Below are positions 1 through 10,198 of a stretch of 64,000 nucleotides of DNA, piece by piece (the stretch's first letter is position 1; every line of letters begins with the position of its first letter). The DNA lies in assembly GCA_905479475.1 (NCBI GenBank), contig CAJQMT010000004.1, forward strand, positions 61,865 to 125,864. Reading direction: 5' to 3'. The stretch is from an uncultured Flavobacteriaceae bacterium (GTDB lineage: Bacteria > Bacteroidota > Bacteroidia > Flavobacteriales > Flavobacteriaceae). Below the pieces are notes generated by a model. The model saw nothing but the letters and a program-made list of their open reading frames with translations, was not told the origin of the DNA and ran no database searches. Position numbers and translations under genes: made by a program.

Positions 1-1
1 G

Positions 2-547
2 GCTGATAAATCTGCATGGAATATTGTAGAAGGAATTGAGAATTCAAAAAAGATTCCTTTTGAAAAAGTGCTGTTTGCAATCGGAATTCGTTTTGTTGGA
101 GAAACGGTCGCTAAAAAATTAGCCAAACATTTTAAAAGTATGGACGCATTGATGAGTGCAAATTTTGAAGCATTGATCCAAGTAGATGAGATTGGAGATA
201 AAATAGCAGAAAGTATGGTTGCTTTTTCTAATGATGTGTGGAATATGCAGCTGGTCGACCGTTTGAAAAGTTATGGTGTTCAGTTGGAGCTTTCAAAAGC
301 GGTTTTGGAAAATCAGTCGGATAAATTGGAAGGACTCGTGTTTGTGGTTTCAGGTGTCTTTGAAAAAATGTCGAGAAACGAACTGAAAAAAGCGATTGAA
401 GATAATGGAGGGAAGGTGTCGAGTTCTATTTCTAAAAAAACAAACTATGTGATTGCTGGAGAAAACATGGGCCCCAGTAAATTAGAGAAAGCCACAAAAT
501 TGGAAATAACATTACTTACCGAAGAAGAATTTTTAGAGTTGTTATGA
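2..547 (+). CDS. ligA: NAD-dependent DNA ligase LigA, C-terminal part (5' end outside window)
   Basis: The frame is open from base 2 and lacks a start codon, so this is the last 181 residues of a gene that begins before the window. The ORF track entry at 68 only uses an internal GTG. The visible part carries the helix-hairpin-helix region (IGIRFVGETVAKKLAKHF, then a VDEIGDKIAESM hairpin) followed by a BRCT domain (LEGLVFVVSGVFEKMSRNEL, then GGKVSSSISKKTNYVIAGE). This HhH-BRCT order is the normal C-terminus of bacterial LigA, which seals nicks using NAD+ in replication and repair. The adenylation and OB domains are not in the window. Its stop overlaps the stop of the convergent HTH gene by 6 nt. 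Confidence 0.95.
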   Translation, partial: ADKSAWNIVEGIENSKKIPFEKVLFAIGIRFVGETVAKKLAKHFKSMDALMSANFEALIQVDEIGDKIAESMVAFSNDVWNMQLVDRLKSYGVQLELSKAVLENQSDKLEGLVFVVSGVFEKMSRNELKKAIEDNGGKVSSSISKKTNYVIAGENMGPSKLEKATKLEITLLTEEEFLELL

Positions 548-862
548 TTCGTCTTTGTTTTGAGAGGCAAAATATTCTTCAATGCAATCAAATACAAACT
601 GCTTCAAAGATTTTTCTACGGGTGTGTTTTCATAACTCATGGAAGGTTCAGAAACAGTGTTTAAAATCATGTTTCCTTCATCATAAATGACCCAATCCAT
701 ATTCAAATCAGGATAATGTTCTTTGATTGTACGGATTTTATCAACTCCTAAATCTTTCCCAGCTCTTAATATTCCTTCGGAAAGCCCTGTTTTTAAAGAG
801 AATTTTCTTTGACTGATGTCCTTGTATGCCAAATAGGCAATTATTTTTTCTTTAGAACTCAT
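542..862 (-). CDS. Small helix-turn-helix regulator, phage-repressor-like
   Basis: This 106-residue protein starts with an XRE/CI-like HTH region (SQRKFSLKTGLSEGIL). It continues with the stretch HYPDLNMDWVIYDEGNMI, which resembles the end of the DNA-binding domain in the short phage-repressor-like HTH proteins of Flavobacteria. The last 35 residues are acidic and have no recognisable peptidase domain, so this is not a LexA/CI-type self-cleaving repressor. It is divergent from a small unrecognised gene at 978, and three spaced repeats lie between them; autoregulation at that site is my inference. The tail end overlaps ligA convergently. No phage structural genes are nearby, so it is either a domesticated remnant or a stand-alone regulator. 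Confidence 0.7.
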   Translation of the reverse strand: MSSKEKIIAYLAYKDISQRKFSLKTGLSEGILRAGKDLGVDKIRTIKEHYPDLNMDWVIYDEGNMILNTVSEPSMSYENTPVEKSLKQFVFDCIEEYFASQNKDES

Positions 863-909
863 ATTTTAACGATAATTATTTTTAAATTGCAGTTGATTAT
901 TGTTTAGGG

Positions 910-942
910 CAGTGTTACCGATGCGTTACAACAGTGATACAA
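910..942. promoter_or_regulatory. Three 11-bp-spaced direct repeats, candidate operator
   Basis: GTGTTAC (912-918), GCGTTAC (923-929) and GTGATAC (934-940) follow one another at exactly 11 bp, about one helical turn. They lie between the divergent HTH gene and the small gene at 978. Such same-face spacing fits cooperative binding of a small HTH protein. Assignment to the HTH gene is inference. Confidence 0.5.
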
Positions 943-947
943 ATATA
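940..947 (-). promoter_or_regulatory. Candidate -7 element (TATATTTG) for the HTH regulator
   Basis: The minus strand reads TATATTTG, an exact match to the Bacteroidota TAnnTTTG element, directed toward the HTH gene. The 11-bp repeats lie directly downstream of it, where a bound repressor would block initiation. I do not see a clear TTG at -33. Confidence 0.4.
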
Positions 948-977
948 AAAGATTAACCGAATAATTTTATCGATGCT

Positions 978-1238
978 ATGATAAAAAAAGAAGAAAGAGC
1001 TGTTTTGAAAACAGAATTAGGTGCTAACTATGTGAAAAAAGTAAATGAAGTATTGCGGAGAGCCCATATCTGTAGCCGAAATGGTTTGCCGTATTCTAGT
1101 TCTATGATTCGGCGTGTTTTCAATGGCTATTGTGAACACAAAGATATTGAAGATGCTATTCTGAAGGCTTATGTAAAAAGCAAGCAAGATAACGAAATAT
1201 ACATTGCAACAAAACGTAATATTTTAGGTTTAAAATAA
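978..1238 (+). CDS. Small basic protein of unknown function, divergent from an HTH regulator
   Basis: The protein has 86 residues and many Lys and Arg. Its pattern (ELGANYVKKVNEVLRRAHICSRNG, then SSSMIRRVFNGYCEHKDIEDAI) recalls small uncharacterised proteins common in Flavobacteria, often in phage-like settings. A helical DNA-binding fold is plausible because the middle resembles a recognition helix followed by NG, but I cannot assign a family. There is no signal peptide or membrane segment. It pairs with the HTH gene on the other strand in a repressor/antagonist-like arrangement. No ribosome binding site is visible. Confidence 0.6.
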   Translation: MIKKEERAVLKTELGANYVKKVNEVLRRAHICSRNGLPYSSSMIRRVFNGYCEHKDIEDAILKAYVKSKQDNEIYIATKRNILGLK

Positions 1239-1352
1239 GAGTTGCGTACGATTTTCCTTCACCAGATTGAAAGTCTATTTTTTTAGGTTACGTATGGAAT
1301 GTAAAGCGACATACCCTTTTTTTGAAACCTTTAGAGTGGTCAACTGTCTTTC

Positions 1353-1907
1353 TTATTTTTCGTCAAGCTCGATGATAACGTTGTGCTTGGTAATTTCATC
1401 TTTGTGATTTTCGTATGAAAATTCGTTTTTGTGAAAATCTTGTTTTCTTTTCTTTTTTGTTTCCAAACGGTCTAAAGAACGGATAAAACGGCGCACACCT
1501 TCTTTACTTGTCAGCTTAAGCTTTGGGACTTCGGCGTTGCTACCATCTTCGTTTTTGGCAACCATCAAAAAATAAGAAGAATTGCAATGCTTAATCTCTC
1601 CTGTTTTTATGTTCTCCGAAGTTACTCGAATTCCTACAGTCATGGAGGTTCGTCCTACGTAGTTTACGCGAGCTTTCAAAGTCAATAACTCACCAACTTC
1701 GACAGGACTTAAGAAATCAACAGTATTGATAGATGCGGTAACGCAGTATTTTCCTGAGTATTTTGAACTGCATGCAAAAGCGATTTGATCCATTAAATTT
1801 AAAATATAGCCCCCATGAATTTTTCCGCTAAAATTAGAATTGGAAGGGAGCATCAATTCGGTAATGGTAACCGAAGATTCTTTGGATGTTTTTACTTTTT
1901 GAGCCAT
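1353..1907 (-). CDS. Hot-dog fold acyl-CoA thioesterase (YciA/cytosolic acyl-CoA hydrolase type)
   Basis: It would hydrolyse acyl-CoA to free fatty acid and CoA in the cytosol. The hot-dog motif is clear: SGKIHGGYILNLMDQIAFAC near residues 27-46, followed by the beta strands TASINTVDFLSPVEVGELL and NYVGRTSMTVGIRV. About 125 residues hold the single hot-dog domain; the C-terminal 60 residues are highly charged (Lys-rich, ending HNVIIELDEK) and look like an appended tail. An exact TAAATTTG -7 candidate lies at 1927-1934 on the minus strand, 20 nt before the ATG. The gene stands alone. The chain-length preference cannot be read from the sequence. Confidence 0.88.
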   Translation of the reverse strand: MAQKVKTSKESSVTITELMLPSNSNFSGKIHGGYILNLMDQIAFACSSKYSGKYCVTASINTVDFLSPVEVGELLTLKARVNYVGRTSMTVGIRVTSENIKTGEIKHCNSSYFLMVAKNEDGSNAEVPKLKLTSKEGVRRFIRSLDRLETKKKRKQDFHKNEFSYENHKDEITKHNVIIELDEK

Positions 1908-2072
1908 CGATGTTGTTTTGATAGCGCAAATTTAACCAATATATTAGAACACGATACACAAATCCCCTTTCGTGTCTACGAATCATCATAATTTGAATAT
2001 TAAGAGACTAAAATGAGGATACGGAAAAAAAAGGACAAGCTTTTTTAGGAATAAAAACTTGTCAAGAGCAGT

Positions 2073-3257
2073 TTACAATGTAGTTTTTTGACAAAGCAAT
2101 ACAATTTTGTTTTCGTCCAGATCTGTTGTGAAAAAAAGATACTCCTCGCCACCGTCTTTTAACTTAGTTTTTTTTCGAATTTGAGCCACGGTTTCTGGAA
2201 AATTTCTTGTTGTAATGTTTGCTTTTTTTGATGGTAAATGTTTTAAAAGTGTCTTTTTATCGTATTTCAGCTGTTGTTTAATTTTGAAAATTCTGCCAGG
2301 AAAGTGTGCTATGAGCACATCTGAGGTGTACAAATGACTGTGCTGGTGAATCTTGTTTATTTTGAATTGTGTAGCGACTTGCTGAAAAGCACCTGATTTT
2401 AAAATAGCGGCATTGGGTTCGTATAAAAAACATTTTGGTTCGCTATAGTTAGCTGCGGTCTCATCTCTGTAAAAAAAAGAAAAATATTGAGGCGCTTCAC
2501 GAGTGATATTAATGGTTTTGATGTGCACCCTTTCACGGAAATCTTTTTTTAGAGAAAACAACAATTCTTTAACTTCGTTTTGAACGGCTACAACATGAAT
2601 TTCTTTTATAAATTTTAATTCTTTCAAACTACGCTGTATATCTAGCATAGGGGAATTTTTGATCAATATTTGTGGACTGCACTCGAATAAAAAATCTAAA
2701 TTTTTAGGAATATTTGGCAAGCAATCTTCCAATAAGAACACCTTTCCTTTAGTGTCATTTCTCCGCGAAGGATCTACATAAATCCAGTCAAATTCAAGAG
2801 TTGTTTTTTTTAAAAACGCGAGACTGTCTCCTTCCACAGTATCAATGTTGGTTGACAGGAACAGCTGGTGGTTGTGCTGTGCGATTTTAGACAAAGTAGG
2901 ATTCAATTCACAATGAACAAGCTTTTCGAATTTTTTTGAAAAGTAATAAGAATCCACTCCAAAACCGCCTGTCAAATCAATACAGTTTTTGCCTGTGATC
3001 AAGTTGCTTTTGTATACAGCTGTGGCGTGCGAAGAGCATTGCTCTAGATTTATTTTTGGAGGGTAGTACACCTTTGCCGTTTCGAACCAAAGTGGCAGTT
3101 TTGTTTTGGTTTTTTTCTTCCCTTCAATTTGTTGTGCAATTTCTTGCACGCTTATATGAGCGAATGGACTTCCTTTTAAAATCAGTTTATTGAGGTTGGT
3201 ATCCGCATTTTCATGAATGTATTTTTGAACTGAAGGATGTAAAATTTCTGGATTCAC
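2073..3257 (-). CDS. Class I SAM-dependent methyltransferase with THUMP-like domain
   Basis: The 394-residue protein has a Rossmann methyltransferase core: motif I CIDLTGGFGVDSYYF (residues 92-106), an acidic residue at the end of strand 2 (HCELNP), and DWIYVDPSRR near 157-166 in the catalytic position, typical of RNA methyltransferases. The C-terminal part (from about 270) corresponds to the THUMP-like region seen in Bacteroidota proteins of this type. The probable substrate is RNA, but which one is unknown. It is the last gene of a minus-strand group; its start follows the stop of the AI-2E-type permease after 6 nt, which suggests translational coupling. Confidence 0.85.
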   Translation of the reverse strand: MNPEILHPSVQKYIHENADTNLNKLILKGSPFAHISVQEIAQQIEGKKKTKTKLPLWFETAKVYYPPKINLEQCSSHATAVYKSNLITGKNCIDLTGGFGVDSYYFSKKFEKLVHCELNPTLSKIAQHNHQLFLSTNIDTVEGDSLAFLKKTTLEFDWIYVDPSRRNDTKGKVFLLEDCLPNIPKNLDFLFECSPQILIKNSPMLDIQRSLKELKFIKEIHVVAVQNEVKELLFSLKKDFRERVHIKTINITREAPQYFSFFYRDETAANYSEPKCFLYEPNAAILKSGAFQQVATQFKINKIHQHSHLYTSDVLIAHFPGRIFKIKQQLKYDKKTLLKHLPSKKANITTRNFPETVAQIRKKTKLKDGGEEYLFFTTDLDENKIVLLCQKTTL

Positions 3258-3263
3258 GACGAG

Positions 3264-4346
3264 CTACAAATCTTTGGTCAAGGATTTTACAATTTTATTT
3301 TGAGATAAAAACTCTTTGAGTATCACCTTTATAGCAGTATAGCATGGGACTGCTACTACCATACCCGCAATATTGAAAAGAATGCCACCAATAATGATGA
3401 CAAGAAATATTTCTAAGGGGTGCGATTTTACACTTTTAGAAAAGATCAGTGGCTGACTCAAGAAATTGTCAATAAGTTGCGCGAGAATATAGCCAGACAT
3501 TACATACAGTGTTGTCGGTAAAATAATAGTTTGAAAATCCATGCCAATATTTTCGGTCATGGTCAAAACGAGCATTAAAAAACCGCCAATAAGTGGTCCG
3601 ATGTAAGGAATGAGATTTAACAAGGCGCATAAAAAGGCAATGACCAATGCGTTTTCAACTTCAAAAAGAGCCAAAACTAAGGTGTAAATGATAAATAAAA
3701 TCGTGATTTGCAATACCAAACCGATGAAGTATCGAGACAACAGTTCTTTGATGGTATCTAAGGATTTTGTCATTCTTTGTTCTTTCGAATCAGGAATGAA
3801 AGAAAACAATGTATTGTGTAAAATAAGATTATCTTTCATAAAGAAAAAGCTAATGAACAATATTGAAAATAAGGCCATGCTCAAAGAACCAATACCACCC
3901 AAAATAGTGTTGAGCACATCCGGAATATTTTTGAAGTTCGAAAGAATGTCTAAATTCTTAAATTGATCCAACAAATCAATACCCCTCTCTAAAAAATAGG
4001 CGTTTGTTTGACGAAACAAGTATTCAATATCTTGTTTAAATTCAGAGGTATCTAAAAGAGAAAGGTTTTTACCTTGTTTTAAAATTAAAGGTACAAATAA
4101 ACGTATGAGGCCGAATAGTGATAGCATAAAAAGAGTCATGGTAACGACTACGGCCAATGTGTTTGGAAACTTTATTTTTTTCTTTAGAAATTTGATAATA
4201 GGACGCGCAATCAAGGATAGAACAGCGGCAATGATGACATAAATGACGACTGATTTGATCAAGTACAAAAAATAAAGAACGGCAAGAATGCCAGTAACCA
4301 TTAACAGTGCTCTAAGAATTCCATTGGCAAGTATTTTTGAGCTCAT
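3264..4346 (-). CDS. AI-2E family transporter (PerM/YdiK type) permease
   Basis: This is a 360-residue integral membrane protein with about seven to eight hydrophobic segments. Two are at the N-terminus, one is near 60-85, and a block from 150 to 345 contains ALLNLIPYIGPLIGG, the proline-rich signature of this family. A long hydrophilic stretch (about 90-150) separates the first and second membrane clusters, as usual. Members have been linked to autoinducer-2 export or Na+/H+ antiport, and the substrate here is unknown. It sits between the AcpH-like gene (73 nt upstream) and the methyltransferase (6 nt downstream), probably in one transcript. Confidence 0.88.
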   Translation of the reverse strand: MSSKILANGILRALLMVTGILAVLYFLYLIKSVVIYVIIAAVLSLIARPIIKFLKKKIKFPNTLAVVVTMTLFMLSLFGLIRLFVPLILKQGKNLSLLDTSEFKQDIEYLFRQTNAYFLERGIDLLDQFKNLDILSNFKNIPDVLNTILGGIGSLSMALFSILFISFFFMKDNLILHNTLFSFIPDSKEQRMTKSLDTIKELLSRYFIGLVLQITILFIIYTLVLALFEVENALVIAFLCALLNLIPYIGPLIGGFLMLVLTMTENIGMDFQTIILPTTLYVMSGYILAQLIDNFLSQPLIFSKSVKSHPLEIFLVIIIGGILFNIAGMVVAVPCYTAIKVILKEFLSQNKIVKSLTKDL

Positions 4347-4419
4347 ATATGCAGTTTCATTGAATTATTAAGAATTGTCAAAATAAATTTCAATACAATA
4401 GTAAGGAATTTTTAGCAAT

Positions 4420-5007
4420 TTAGGCTTGTTCATTTTTTAAAAAACGGTCTGAAAACTCGATCAGTTCTTCAAAAAATAAAGTAAAATCTTCTTCGAACTC
4501 TCCATAGTTTTTTTTGAGGTCTTCTTTTGCCAAATCCATCTGAGAAATACCTCTAGTACGTTTGTTCATGCCCCAAAGTATTTTTGAAATCCCTTCGATA
4601 GTTCTATAGTTGTACAGCCAATTTTGTTCTTTCATGTAGGGAAGCAAATGTTGCGTCTGCTTGGGTAATATCTCAAAATTATCATCAAGTAATTGGTAGT
4701 GATTTTGGCTGTATCGATTCAAACTTATAGCGGAATATTTGCTCCAGTTTTTAGCTAGAAAATGGTCGTAAAGGATGTCGATAATAATCCCTTTGAAATG
4801 CCCGTATTTGGGATCCAACCTTTGTTTGCTTCTGCGTACGATAGGGTGTTGGTCTGTATACGTGTCAATAGCTCTGTGATGGATGATTCCTTTTTGAATC
4901 CCTAAAGGGAGGTGCAAGTATTGCTTGCCTTTGACGGCATCTGCGATGAAATTTCCGATTTGCCCTTGCAGATTTTTTGCCAGATAAAGATGTGCTAAAA
5001 AATTCAT
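4420..5007 (-). CDS. acpH: Acyl carrier protein phosphodiesterase family (AcpH/DUF479)
   Basis: Members of this family remove the 4'-phosphopantetheine arm from holo-ACP. The protein has 195 residues, the usual length, with the family motifs MNFLAHLYLA, GNFIADAVKG, IHHRAIDTYTDQHP and DILYDHFLAKNW. These provide the His/Asp residues of the HD-like metal site. It is cytosolic, with no signal peptide. It is the first gene of the minus-strand group that continues with the AI-2E-type permease. Whether it acts on ACP in this organism is inferred from the family. Confidence 0.85.
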   Translation of the reverse strand: MNFLAHLYLAKNLQGQIGNFIADAVKGKQYLHLPLGIQKGIIHHRAIDTYTDQHPIVRRSKQRLDPKYGHFKGIIIDILYDHFLAKNWSKYSAISLNRYSQNHYQLLDDNFEILPKQTQHLLPYMKEQNWLYNYRTIEGISKILWGMNKRTRGISQMDLAKEDLKKNYGEFEEDFTLFFEELIEFSDRFLKNEQA

Positions 5008-5118
5008 AGTGGAAGGTAAGAAAAAGAATAGAATTAGTCTTGTTTTTAGTTACGAATAAACGCCGCAATAATTTGGTGTTTCTGAGAGTAGGAAATGCAC
5101 ACAATAAATATACCATAA

Positions 5119-6795
<1,677 letters not shown>

Positions 6796-6813
6796 TTTTT
6801 TAAAAACACGTTT

Positions 6814-6850
6814 AAAAAAAGGAACTCATTGCATTGAGTTCCTTTTTTTT
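6814..6850 (+). terminator. Intrinsic terminator after the ABC-F gene
   Basis: GGAACTCA and TGAGTTCC form a stem around a TTGCAT loop, with an A-run before and eight T after. It lies about 20 nt past the stop. Confidence 0.9.
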
Positions 6851-7040
6851 GCCTTATTTATATATGCTGAGGTTTGAATATAATAAATCGAGGAGTGATT
6901 TAACGGCTGTAACTTTTCGAAAGTAAAAAAGGAAAGGTTTGCTTTTTGAGTTAAAATCACCTTGTAGAAATGTGGCATCTCTGCCATAGCTTATGACAAG
7001 TAAGGTTTCATTTATCCTATAGAAATACAGATAGTTTCCT

Positions 7041-7048
7041 TACTTTTG
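7041..7048 (+). promoter_or_regulatory. Candidate -7 element (TACTTTTG) for the hexose-phosphate mutase gene
   Basis: An exact TAnnTTTG match 35 nt before the ATG at 7084. No obvious -33 TTG. The rest of the 6851-7040 gap holds nothing I recognise. Confidence 0.45.
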
Positions 7049-7083
7049 TGTCAGTTTAAAATAAAAAAATAAAACATCAATCA

Positions 7084-8490
7084 ATGACATTAATCAAATC
7101 AATATCAGGTATTCGTGGAACTATTGGAGGAGCTATAGGAGACAATTTAACTCCTTTAGACGCTGTGAAATTTGCCAGTGCCTATGGTACATGGTTGTTG
7201 GATAGGAATGTCAAAGATACTACCGAAAAAAGATTGAAAGTAGTCTTGGGTCGAGATGCTCGCATCTCTGGAAAAATGATTAGTAGTTTGGTATCCAATA
7301 CCTTAGTAGGATTGGGAATTGACGTAGTTGATTTAGGACTGTCTACGACGCCTACCGTGGAGATTGCTGTTCCTATGGAATCTGCCAACGGAGGTATCAT
7401 CATCACAGCCTCTCACAACCCGAAACAGTGGAATGCTTTGAAATTACTGAACGAACAAGGAGAGTTTATAAACGGGGAAGAAGGACAAAAAATACTGACC
7501 TTGGCGGAGAACGATGCCTATCAGTATGCAGAAGTAGATAAATTAGGAACTTATGCCAAAGATAGGTCTTACGTAGCAAAACATGTCAAAGACGTGTTAG
7601 ATTTAGATTTGGTGGACGTAGAAGCTATCAAAAATGCTCGTTTTAAAGTCGTGCTTGATGCAGTAAACTCCACAGGCGGTATTTTTATTCCTGCTTTGTT
7701 GGAAGAACTAGGAGTCACTTGTGTAGAATTGTATTGCGAGCCCAATGGTGAGTTTCCACACAACCCTGAACCCTTGAAAGAACACTTGGGAGCGATTGCT
7801 TCCAGAGTAGTAATAGAACAAGCAGACTTTGGAATTGTAGTAGATCCCGATGTAGATCGATTGGCGATAGTCAACGAAGACGGTTCGATGTTTGGAGAAG
7901 AGTATACCTTAGTGGCCTGTGCAGATTATGTTTTGGGAGAATTGGGAGGTGGAAACACAGTTTCCAATTTGTCCTCATCACGCGCTTTGCGTGATGTCAC
8001 AGAAAAACATGGAGGACTTTATACTGCAAGTGCAGTAGGCGAGGTAAATGTAGTGCTCGCTATGAAAGCCACCGATACAGTTATTGGAGGAGAAGGAAAC
8101 GGCGGTATCATTTATCCAGCATCCCACTATGGAAGAGATTCCTTAGTAGGAGTTGCGTTGTTTTTATCGCATTTGGCAAAAAGCAACCAAAGTTGTAAAG
8201 AATTGCGAGACAGTTATCCGAGTTATTTTATGAGTAAAAATAAAATTGAGTTGACACCTAGTCTGGATGTTGACAAGATTTTAGAAGAAATGGCTCATAA
8301 ACATGCAGATGCCGAGGTCAATACAATTGACGGTGTAAAAATTGATTTTCCTACAGAATGGGCACATTTGCGCAAATCCAATACTGAACCCATCATCCGA
8401 ATATATACAGAGAGTACTTCGCAAGAGGGAGCCGATAAATTAGCGCTAAATATTATTGAGGAGATCAAAGAAATTGCTAAGATTCCGTAA
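7084..8490 (+). CDS. glmM: Phosphoglucosamine mutase / phosphomannomutase family
   Basis: The enzyme isomerises hexose 6-phosphate to 1-phosphate, most likely glucosamine-6-P for UDP-GlcNAc and cell-wall synthesis. All four family landmarks are present: the phosphoserine loop TASHNP (Ser near residue 110), the Mg-binding loop DPDVDR (about 255-260), the sugar-binding loop GEGNGG (about 337) and the phosphate-binding loop RKSNTEP (about 430). The 468-residue length is normal for the alpha-D-phosphohexomutase fold. It is a single-gene unit between a TAnnTTTG candidate and a terminator. Choosing glucosamine over mannose as the substrate is inferred from what is usual in Flavobacteria. Confidence 0.88.
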   Translation: MTLIKSISGIRGTIGGAIGDNLTPLDAVKFASAYGTWLLDRNVKDTTEKRLKVVLGRDARISGKMISSLVSNTLVGLGIDVVDLGLSTTPTVEIAVPMESANGGIIITASHNPKQWNALKLLNEQGEFINGEEGQKILTLAENDAYQYAEVDKLGTYAKDRSYVAKHVKDVLDLDLVDVEAIKNARFKVVLDAVNSTGGIFIPALLEELGVTCVELYCEPNGEFPHNPEPLKEHLGAIASRVVIEQADFGIVVDPDVDRLAIVNEDGSMFGEEYTLVACADYVLGELGGGNTVSNLSSSRALRDVTEKHGGLYTASAVGEVNVVLAMKATDTVIGGEGNGGIIYPASHYGRDSLVGVALFLSHLAKSNQSCKELRDSYPSYFMSKNKIELTPSLDVDKILEEMAHKHADAEVNTIDGVKIDFPTEWAHLRKSNTEPIIRIYTESTSQEGADKLALNIIEEIKEIAKIP

Positions 8491-8515
8491 TTCAAAAAAA
8501 TACTTCAGCGTAAAA

Positions 8516-8555
8516 TAAAAAAGCAATTTGCCTATACCGACAAATTGCTTTTTTG
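8516..8555. terminator. Bidirectional terminator between convergent genes
   Basis: AAAAAGCAATTTG and CAAATTGCTTTTT form a long stem with A-run and T-run on either side. It lies between glmM (+) and the hydrolase lipoprotein (-). Confidence 0.85.
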
Positions 8556-8631
8556 TTTGCAGAAAATTCACTTTTTCAAAATGGATGTTTTAGACGCATA
8601 CAAATTTTAATTTCAGTTGTCAGAGAGCTTT

Positions 8632-9804
8632 TCATTCCTCGTTCGCGATTTCGAGAAGAATAGTAGCAAGTTTATCAGGCTGCGAGAAATTGGGTGTATG
8701 ACTGGATTTCAAAGAGTATGATTTTTTTACTTTTCCCTGGTACATGGCTCTTTGTATATCAATCGGGATAGCTCGGTCTTCGGTACATTCAATATAATAT
8801 TTAGGAATGTTGCCAAATGCGCTCTCTGTTATTTTTAATGCATAAGACAATGGAGCCGCAGGTTCTGGTACTATAAAGGGTTTGGCTTTGTCAAAAGCTT
8901 CTTTTGGAATGTCATGAGCAAAAGCATTTTGTATTTCTTCTTCGTTGACAAAGGCATAGGATTTGTCTTCTGAAAAGGCAAAATTATCCACGGCTGTAGA
9001 TCTTTTTACTCCTTGAACAGCACTAAGGAAGGAGCCTCCATTTGGCAATAAAAAAGCAGTCAAGTAAACCAAAGATTTTACTTTATCAGGATGCAATTCT
9101 GCCACCTGGCTTACAGTAATGCCATTAAAACTATGTCCTACCAATATTACAGGCTTGTTTTGTTTGTTTAGAAGAGCACTCAGGGTCTCGATATAGTTAT
9201 TCATTGTGATGTCTCCAGGAGCTGTTTTGTCGCTTCCATGTCCAGGCAAGTCTGGAGTCAAGACTGTATGACCATTTTCTTGCAGCTCTTTTTTTACATT
9301 TTCCCATTGCCAGCCGCCTAGCCAAGCAGCATGTACCAATACATAAATTTCTTTTTTATTCATACGATTGCTGTTTTTAAATTCTTCTTTGACTTCAAAG
9401 TAATCTTCTGAAAGCTTCCAAGTATCTCCTGTTTTGATCCAAGTTTCATTGGTGATGATTCCTTTGCCAACATTCATTTCCCAATCGGAAGAAAGAATGG
9501 CCTTGTTTTCCGTCACGACTTTTATCTGGGTGTTGGTGTATTTGAGGTTTGTGGCTCCAGATTCTATAAACGGTGTCCAAAAGGCTTCAATGGCTTGCCT
9601 TCCCTTGAAAGTTCCAAAAGGTTTCGCTACCATCAATGCATTTTTCGTGTAGGCTTGTGATACGGCTATGGTCTTGCCTTTGTTGAAGTTCGCAATCCAT
9701 TGCTGACTGGCTTTCAAAACTTCTTTTTCTACTTTTTTAGTCGGAGAACACGCAAAACTTAGTAATGCGAGTAATGCGATTGCGAGGTGCATTTTTTGTT
9801 TCAT
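8632..9804 (-). CDS. Lipoprotein fusing an NTF2/SnoaL-like domain to an alpha/beta hydrolase
   Basis: I start at 9804 because MKQKMHLAIALLALLSFACS is then a lipoprotein signal peptide ending in Cys; the track start adds 22 unlikely residues. Residues 22-145 form an NTF2-like (DUF4440/SnoaL type) domain (QQWIANFNKG, then FGTFKGRQAIEAFWTPFI and DWEMNVGKG). Residues 150-390 form an alpha/beta hydrolase: oxyanion region VHAAWLGGWQWE, nucleophile elbow VGHSFNG (Ser225), and a C-terminal SSHTPNFSQP supplying the likely His. This half resembles the plant-type methylesterase/salicylate esterase group. The junction contains NRMNKKE, where a free-standing hydrolase would start, so the gene looks like a fusion of two reading frames. 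Substrate unknown. Confidence 0.78.
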   Translation of the reverse strand: MKQKMHLAIALLALLSFACSPTKKVEKEVLKASQQWIANFNKGKTIAVSQAYTKNALMVAKPFGTFKGRQAIEAFWTPFIESGATNLKYTNTQIKVVTENKAILSSDWEMNVGKGIITNETWIKTGDTWKLSEDYFEVKEEFKNSNRMNKKEIYVLVHAAWLGGWQWENVKKELQENGHTVLTPDLPGHGSDKTAPGDITMNNYIETLSALLNKQNKPVILVGHSFNGITVSQVAELHPDKVKSLVYLTAFLLPNGGSFLSAVQGVKRSTAVDNFAFSEDKSYAFVNEEEIQNAFAHDIPKEAFDKAKPFIVPEPAAPLSYALKITESAFGNIPKYYIECTEDRAIPIDIQRAMYQGKVKKSYSLKSSHTPNFSQPDKLATILLEIANEE

Positions 9805-10198
9805 AAGTTGTTTTTTAGTTTTTAAATTATTCTGAAGAGTCGTTAAACAGAGGTTTAAATTACAAAACAAGTATGTTTAAAAAGTTTAGAAGTAACAGAT
9901 GGTCAGAATATCGGTTAAGTGAGATATGTTGTAGTACTCTGAGTAAATAAATTTGACTGTGTTCTGAGGATTGCGTGTTTTACAATGGATTGTAAACAGT
10001 AAGGGGAGGTGTTTTTTGTGTAAGGAGTGGTTTGTTTGAGTTTTTGAAAAAAACAAGGTATTCAGCAGACGCTAGTTTGAGTATAATAAGTCTGAACAGG
10101 CATGTATAGCATCGGTGGAGCAGGTCAAAATTTCTTGTAAGGCAACCTACTTTCATTAAAAAAAAGAGCAATTAAATTTAAAAGGGCCTATGCGTACA
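9805..10198. other. Intergenic region without a supported gene
   Basis: The 394 bases lie between two minus-strand genes. The track ORF at 9980-10171 has no recognisable domain, a biased composition and no promoter match. I see no hairpin with a T-run and no repeat here. Confidence 0.5.

Noticed and set aside
542-1238. Prophage or phage remnant
   Set aside because: Only two small regulators occur; no integrase, attachment repeat or structural gene is seen.
4865-5116. 83-residue ORF on the minus strand
   Set aside because: It overlaps the AcpH-like gene in another frame and has no recognisable domain.
9980-10171. 63-residue ORF in the longest gene-free gap
   Set aside because: No domain, unusual composition, no promoter match.
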